A DNA stretch of 64,000 nt from JAAYCB01 sp012744395 (GTDB lineage: Bacteria; Planctomycetota; Planctomycetia; Pirellulales; Thermoguttaceae), in NCBI GenBank assembly GCA_028703175.1, contig JAQVNJ010000002.1, forward strand, positions 50,817-114,816. Direction: 5' to 3'. Shown piece by piece: positions 63,001 through 64,000 of this stretch. Positions within the stretch are counted from its first letter, which is position 1. Every line of letters begins with the position of its first letter. The position numbers were made by a program, and so were the translations under genes. The notes beneath the pieces are model-generated. The model ran no database searches, had not been told where the DNA came from, and saw only the letters and a program-made list of their open reading frames with translations.

Positions 63001-64000
63001 CAGGTCGCCGTCGCTTTCGTCGGAGCCGGCGATGGCCATGCCGACCAGTTCCCCGTTGGCGAACAGCCGGACCAGCGAGTTGGCCTCGGCGGCGCCTTGG
63101 AAGGCCGGCTCGTTGTTCGACGTAATGCCGTCGCCGAGCGGGAGCGTATCGCTGCCCTCGAGGAGGGTGATTGTCGGCGCCGCCGGCGGCGTGGTGTCGA
63201 TCGTGACGAGCAACTGCTCGGACTGCGTGTAGTTGCCGGCCGCGTCGAAGGCTTCCGCGCTGAGCGGATGCGGGCCTTCCGCGGGAATACCAAACGTCGC
63301 CTCGTTGGCAACGAAGTCGATCCGCAGGATGCCGAAGCCGTCCAGGACGCCATCGGTCATGTCGAAATCGTTATCGAAAACGAACTCAGCGATGACGATC
63401 TGCCCGTCCTTGACGACCACGGCCGAGCCGAGTTCGGCGGAGATGCGGAAGTCGGCCACCCGGGTCTGCGGCAGGGCGTCCGGGTCGCCGATCGTGACGT
63501 TGTCCAGATCGCTGGCGCCGGTGTCGTCGGAGTCGGCCAGATCGATCGTCGGCCGCTGCGGGCCGACCGTGTCGATCGTGATCACCAGCGGCGCTTCCAG
63601 CGACGGGCTGATGTTGCCGGCCAGGTCTTCCACCTCGGTGAAGACTTCGTAGGTCCCGTCGGCCAAGGGCTCGACGGTGATTTCCCAGAGGCCCAGGCCG
63701 TTGGTGGGATCGCCGTCGCTTTCGTCGGAATTGGCGAACGCTTCGCCGACGAGGACCAAATCGTTGTTGTCGCCGCCGCCGGCAATTCTGACGAAGACGC
63801 GGACCTTGGCATTGGCCTCGGCCGTGCCGACGAAGGCCGGCTGGGTGATCGACGTGATCCCGTCGCCAATCGTGCCCGAGTCGCTGGAAACGGCCAAGGC
63901 GGGCATGGTCGCCGCCGGCGGCGTGGTGTCGATCGTGACGAGCAACTCTTCCGACTGGGTGAAGTTGCCGGCGCCGTCGAAGGCTTCCGCGCTGAGCGGG
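57079..64000 (-). CDS. Giant secreted multi-domain protein (5' truncated by window edge)
   Basis: The frame is open to the right edge, so at least 2306 C-terminal residues are seen. From the N-terminal side: repeated bacterial Ig-like modules with VTIDTTPPAAPTI and a 732-bp module period (63181 and 63913 are equivalent points), cadherin/beta regions with NDTIDVRA and GxDSIxV patterns, a PPC-like domain near 60800-60400 (DAYEQNEHRANAA, GQTYYLHVTGAGG), further Ig-like modules, an FG-GAP/VCBS-like region (VPFVGDFDGDGYDDLATW, VAADLDGDGYDDIGLW) near 58500-58250, and four copies of the ~47-residue LYDTAGND repeat at the C-terminus. A surface or extracellular role is inferred; no enzyme motif seen. 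Confidence 0.88.
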   Translation of the reverse strand, partial: PLSAEAFDGAGNFTQSEELLVTIDTTPPAATMPALAVSSDSGTIGDGITSITQPAFVGTAEANAKVRVFVRIAGGGDNNDLVLVGEAFANSDESDGDPTNGLGLWEITVEPLADGTYEVFTEVEDLAGNISPSLEAPLVITIDTVGPQRPTIDLADSDDTGASDLDNVTIGDPDALPQTRVADFRISAELGSAVVVKDGQIVIAEFVFDNDFDMTDGVLDGFGILRIDFVANEATFGIPAEGPHPLSAEAFDAAGNYTQSEQLLVTIDTTPPAAPTITLLEGSDTLPLGDGITSNNEPAFQGAAEANSLVRLFANGELVGMAIAGSDESDGDLTNGLGVWEITAEPLNDDDYVFVATAEDLAGNVSPPSEDLPLTVAEFYGFFVDPVTGALIVHGEAGEADLFEVSLDAAGTMVDVDWTSAGSGTVSISLPLATTPSVTFYGYGGDDTLVVDNSRGLVTLSDGIYFHGAAGFDVIRLVGDTAIDTSIYGVGPTVDAGRITHQTGESLQVVTFTGLEPVIDAVQAALLTVNATNADNAIAISDSLTPGFGRVTLDGFELVEFAAKAALQVNSLGGNDTIDVRATSSLVPTTIDAGAPTASDRVIVNGTAAADAIAVTPTGADSATVQVGAFSPITIVHVESLAINGLGGGDRLTVNLPATAGDRAIYEPGSGVDEGVVRVLQGAAGASLLPAEFANLGAAGSVVLHDGGGDGQLFYIGTPLDDTLHVANVAPAANQVAHARYLPVVTEGFDTLRLNMLAGADSIIVAAEADYATIEYGSGEPDTGDNVVLSNVLPTDYVVRHSAAGKTTVAAQATTHVLSGIESFAIIAGAAAGGDNLTVIGDSTVDDKLIVSPLAGTSIQTGGPGEAASFRFDGSNLQFRFESLDGVFLYQGGESADLHLGDQLVVQTSSSHDVAVVDAPNRTVSAENAAGTLLKTVTLDADVEVLTVETGLGNDTVLVIPAVQVGELAPGFGPDNLLINIDGGPPAASDALVIAADASQPIPAALPESDFVVVKHGLKAGEGVVRVFRNAVAMPDITYTNIEVVSPVVTPDPATGDTPLLILGPDAYEQNEHRANAAYLGSGAVINVTDLAIFPGYGEHRFVVADEDYYRVVAQTTGVLDFQVFFRGFNATELPAGGNLDIYVLDADGTVIAGDGPLFGVNDGAGDFIDAAGRDNDERIRIPVVAGQTYYLHVTGAGGATSGIVNGYDLTIVNTAVPQPYALELDDTPPGDDTIGDAPANSDTGRSEFDDVTRDNTPVIFFRLDDGILLHDLPGNAAADSPPDEVIPIPFNPERTAATSTPGFRVAIFDEGENGGQQVGAAPQTPIGYARQYVSDGAVVEGVYVFDFDTDALDPAFTLDDGSHFLSARVQMIDPATPAQTGWGPRSALLEIVVDTAEPPVSFGFPDVAGDGLQQAGDTGIPNQPATYVDRITSNTTPTFWGIAEANAVVRVYADLNNNGVLDPATDLLLGKTVALPTDGTSQHPDGQWTLTSPINLNDPAYFPVLDRTRTLFVTAEDLAGNVSGPDSEDMLRIFLDTRGPQISDIGILGDNYDLFDPKPSTDGPTPLVLGLDIDFVDRPLRNAQFVYPAVNPILATTPGNYILVGDANGIIPIKSIELIDTTVAGELGRTTIRLHFFAALPDDRYTLTVSDRIADNAGNALDGESHAREPLETVLFPSGDGVPGGDFAARFTIDSRPEVATYAAGSVWVDTNGNGVFDPTNADRTNRDIVYTFGFTSDDLFVGNFVAGVNARADGFDKLAAYGNVGGQFRWMIDVDNDGVPDLNVPEPAQVNGLPVAGRFDGNNTNGDEVGLYSAGTTNGSTWYFDTNHDFQVDYSLKSQLHGVPFVGDFDGDGYDDLATWQDDTFQFDLANGVLRGWDGIVDDSVTFRFGFIGVRERPVAADLDGDGYDDIGLWVPDRSGVAPIESSEWYILVSNGTTLFNRIVTDPDLGVPTIDFKPEPFGPDQFVQFGDGYAMPLLGNFDPPVAGTTASDPAVFEITGTGADDVFEFQASADGKIGSVVLNGVVQTIPAGVTSIVFDGGGGYDTASLRGSSGDEVFIASPGSATLSGAGFSVTTRATEVNHGYGMGGNDEATLYDTAGNDKFKAKPAENYAKMYNGSYMNRAKFFSTVVGIFDEGNDDYARIWDSAGDDVLNASPTEARLVGESIDIRVLAANRLLAYSTAGGNDTANLYDSPGNDVMRARSHKTVFSGPGFDMTLRQWQTIHAFAENGGYDVAKLHDTSGNDVVRTAEDWGSLSVDQPGGRLLYDALGFDVVKAYHSKGNDKAPDPDVVDFLMLDGDWDTD
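62880..64000. repeat. Tandem ~732-bp coding modules in the giant gene
   Basis: The stretch beginning CGCCGGCGGCGTGGTGTCGA at 63181 recurs at 63913 and stays highly similar to the window edge; the segment near 62960-63060 likewise recurs near 63690-63760. Offset 732 bp is 244 codons, so the frame is kept. Confidence 0.8.

Overview
The window looks like chromosomal DNA of a GC-rich member of the Planctomycetota, probably Pirellulales-like. The evidence is the mix of features: very large secreted multi-repeat proteins, a cyclophilin/cadherin-type protein with the N-terminal 'EPLESRWLL' motif typical of planctomycete surface proteins, a Gsp secretion operon with pseudopilins and an over-long secretin, EF-hand and Gly/Arg-rich exported proteins, futalosine-pathway menaquinone synthesis, and many small palindromic repeats between genes. 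No rRNA, tRNA or CRISPR array was recognised. The taxonomic call is inference.

Layout. 1-2426: 3' part of a giant surface protein. 2624-16538: housekeeping and envelope genes: a GT39-type membrane glycosyltransferase, HtrA protease, ComM ATPase, a three-gene minus-strand cluster (enolase-superfamily enzyme, exported sugar isomerase-like protein, NamZ/DUF1343 muramidase), an orphan LuxR-type response regulator, GalE, a flavoprotein, a frameshifted WecG/TagA glycosyltransferase and a YbaK deacylase. 16727-20041: argB-argD-argF behind a sigma70-like promoter and a hairpin/T-run that could be a leader terminator. 20140-24739: an RNase PH gene with a large internal in-frame deletion, an SDR epimerase, glgB, and an RNase H-fold protein that has lost catalytic residues. 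24740-25576: non-coding and packed with palindromic repeats.

25577-34634: cyclophilin-containing giant protein, the secretin GspD with six or seven N-type modules (three is usual), a lipoprotein and a BON-domain protein. 35294-43846: menaquinone enzyme, csrA, an exported methyltransferase, a DUF502 membrane protein, ComF, an LptF/LptG-type permease, and a divergent pair made of a five-EF-hand protein and a CpxP/Spy-like Gly/Arg-rich protein.

44213-54094: compact gspE-F-G-H-I-J-K operon ending in a PilM/PilN-like GspL and a PilO/PilP-like GspM/C. Several genes overlap by 1-17 bases. GspD is about 11 kb upstream, outside this operon. 54095-57078: a decayed island with a 29-codon stub of a REP-associated (Y1/IS200-type) transposase, a broken Cys-Gly-tract protein inactivated by a 5-bp duplication, further ORF fragments, a BON protein and a 134-bp nested palindromic element. 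57079-64000: 3' part, on the minus strand, of another giant protein with Ig-like, PPC-like and FG-GAP/VCBS-like modules. Its C-terminus carries the same roughly 47-residue repeat as the protein at the left edge.

At least five separate small-repeat families occupy the intergenic DNA, several as perfect or near-perfect inverted repeats. Together with the transposase stub they are the most distinctive feature not explained by coding genes. All family assignments come from reading motifs; no database search was possible.
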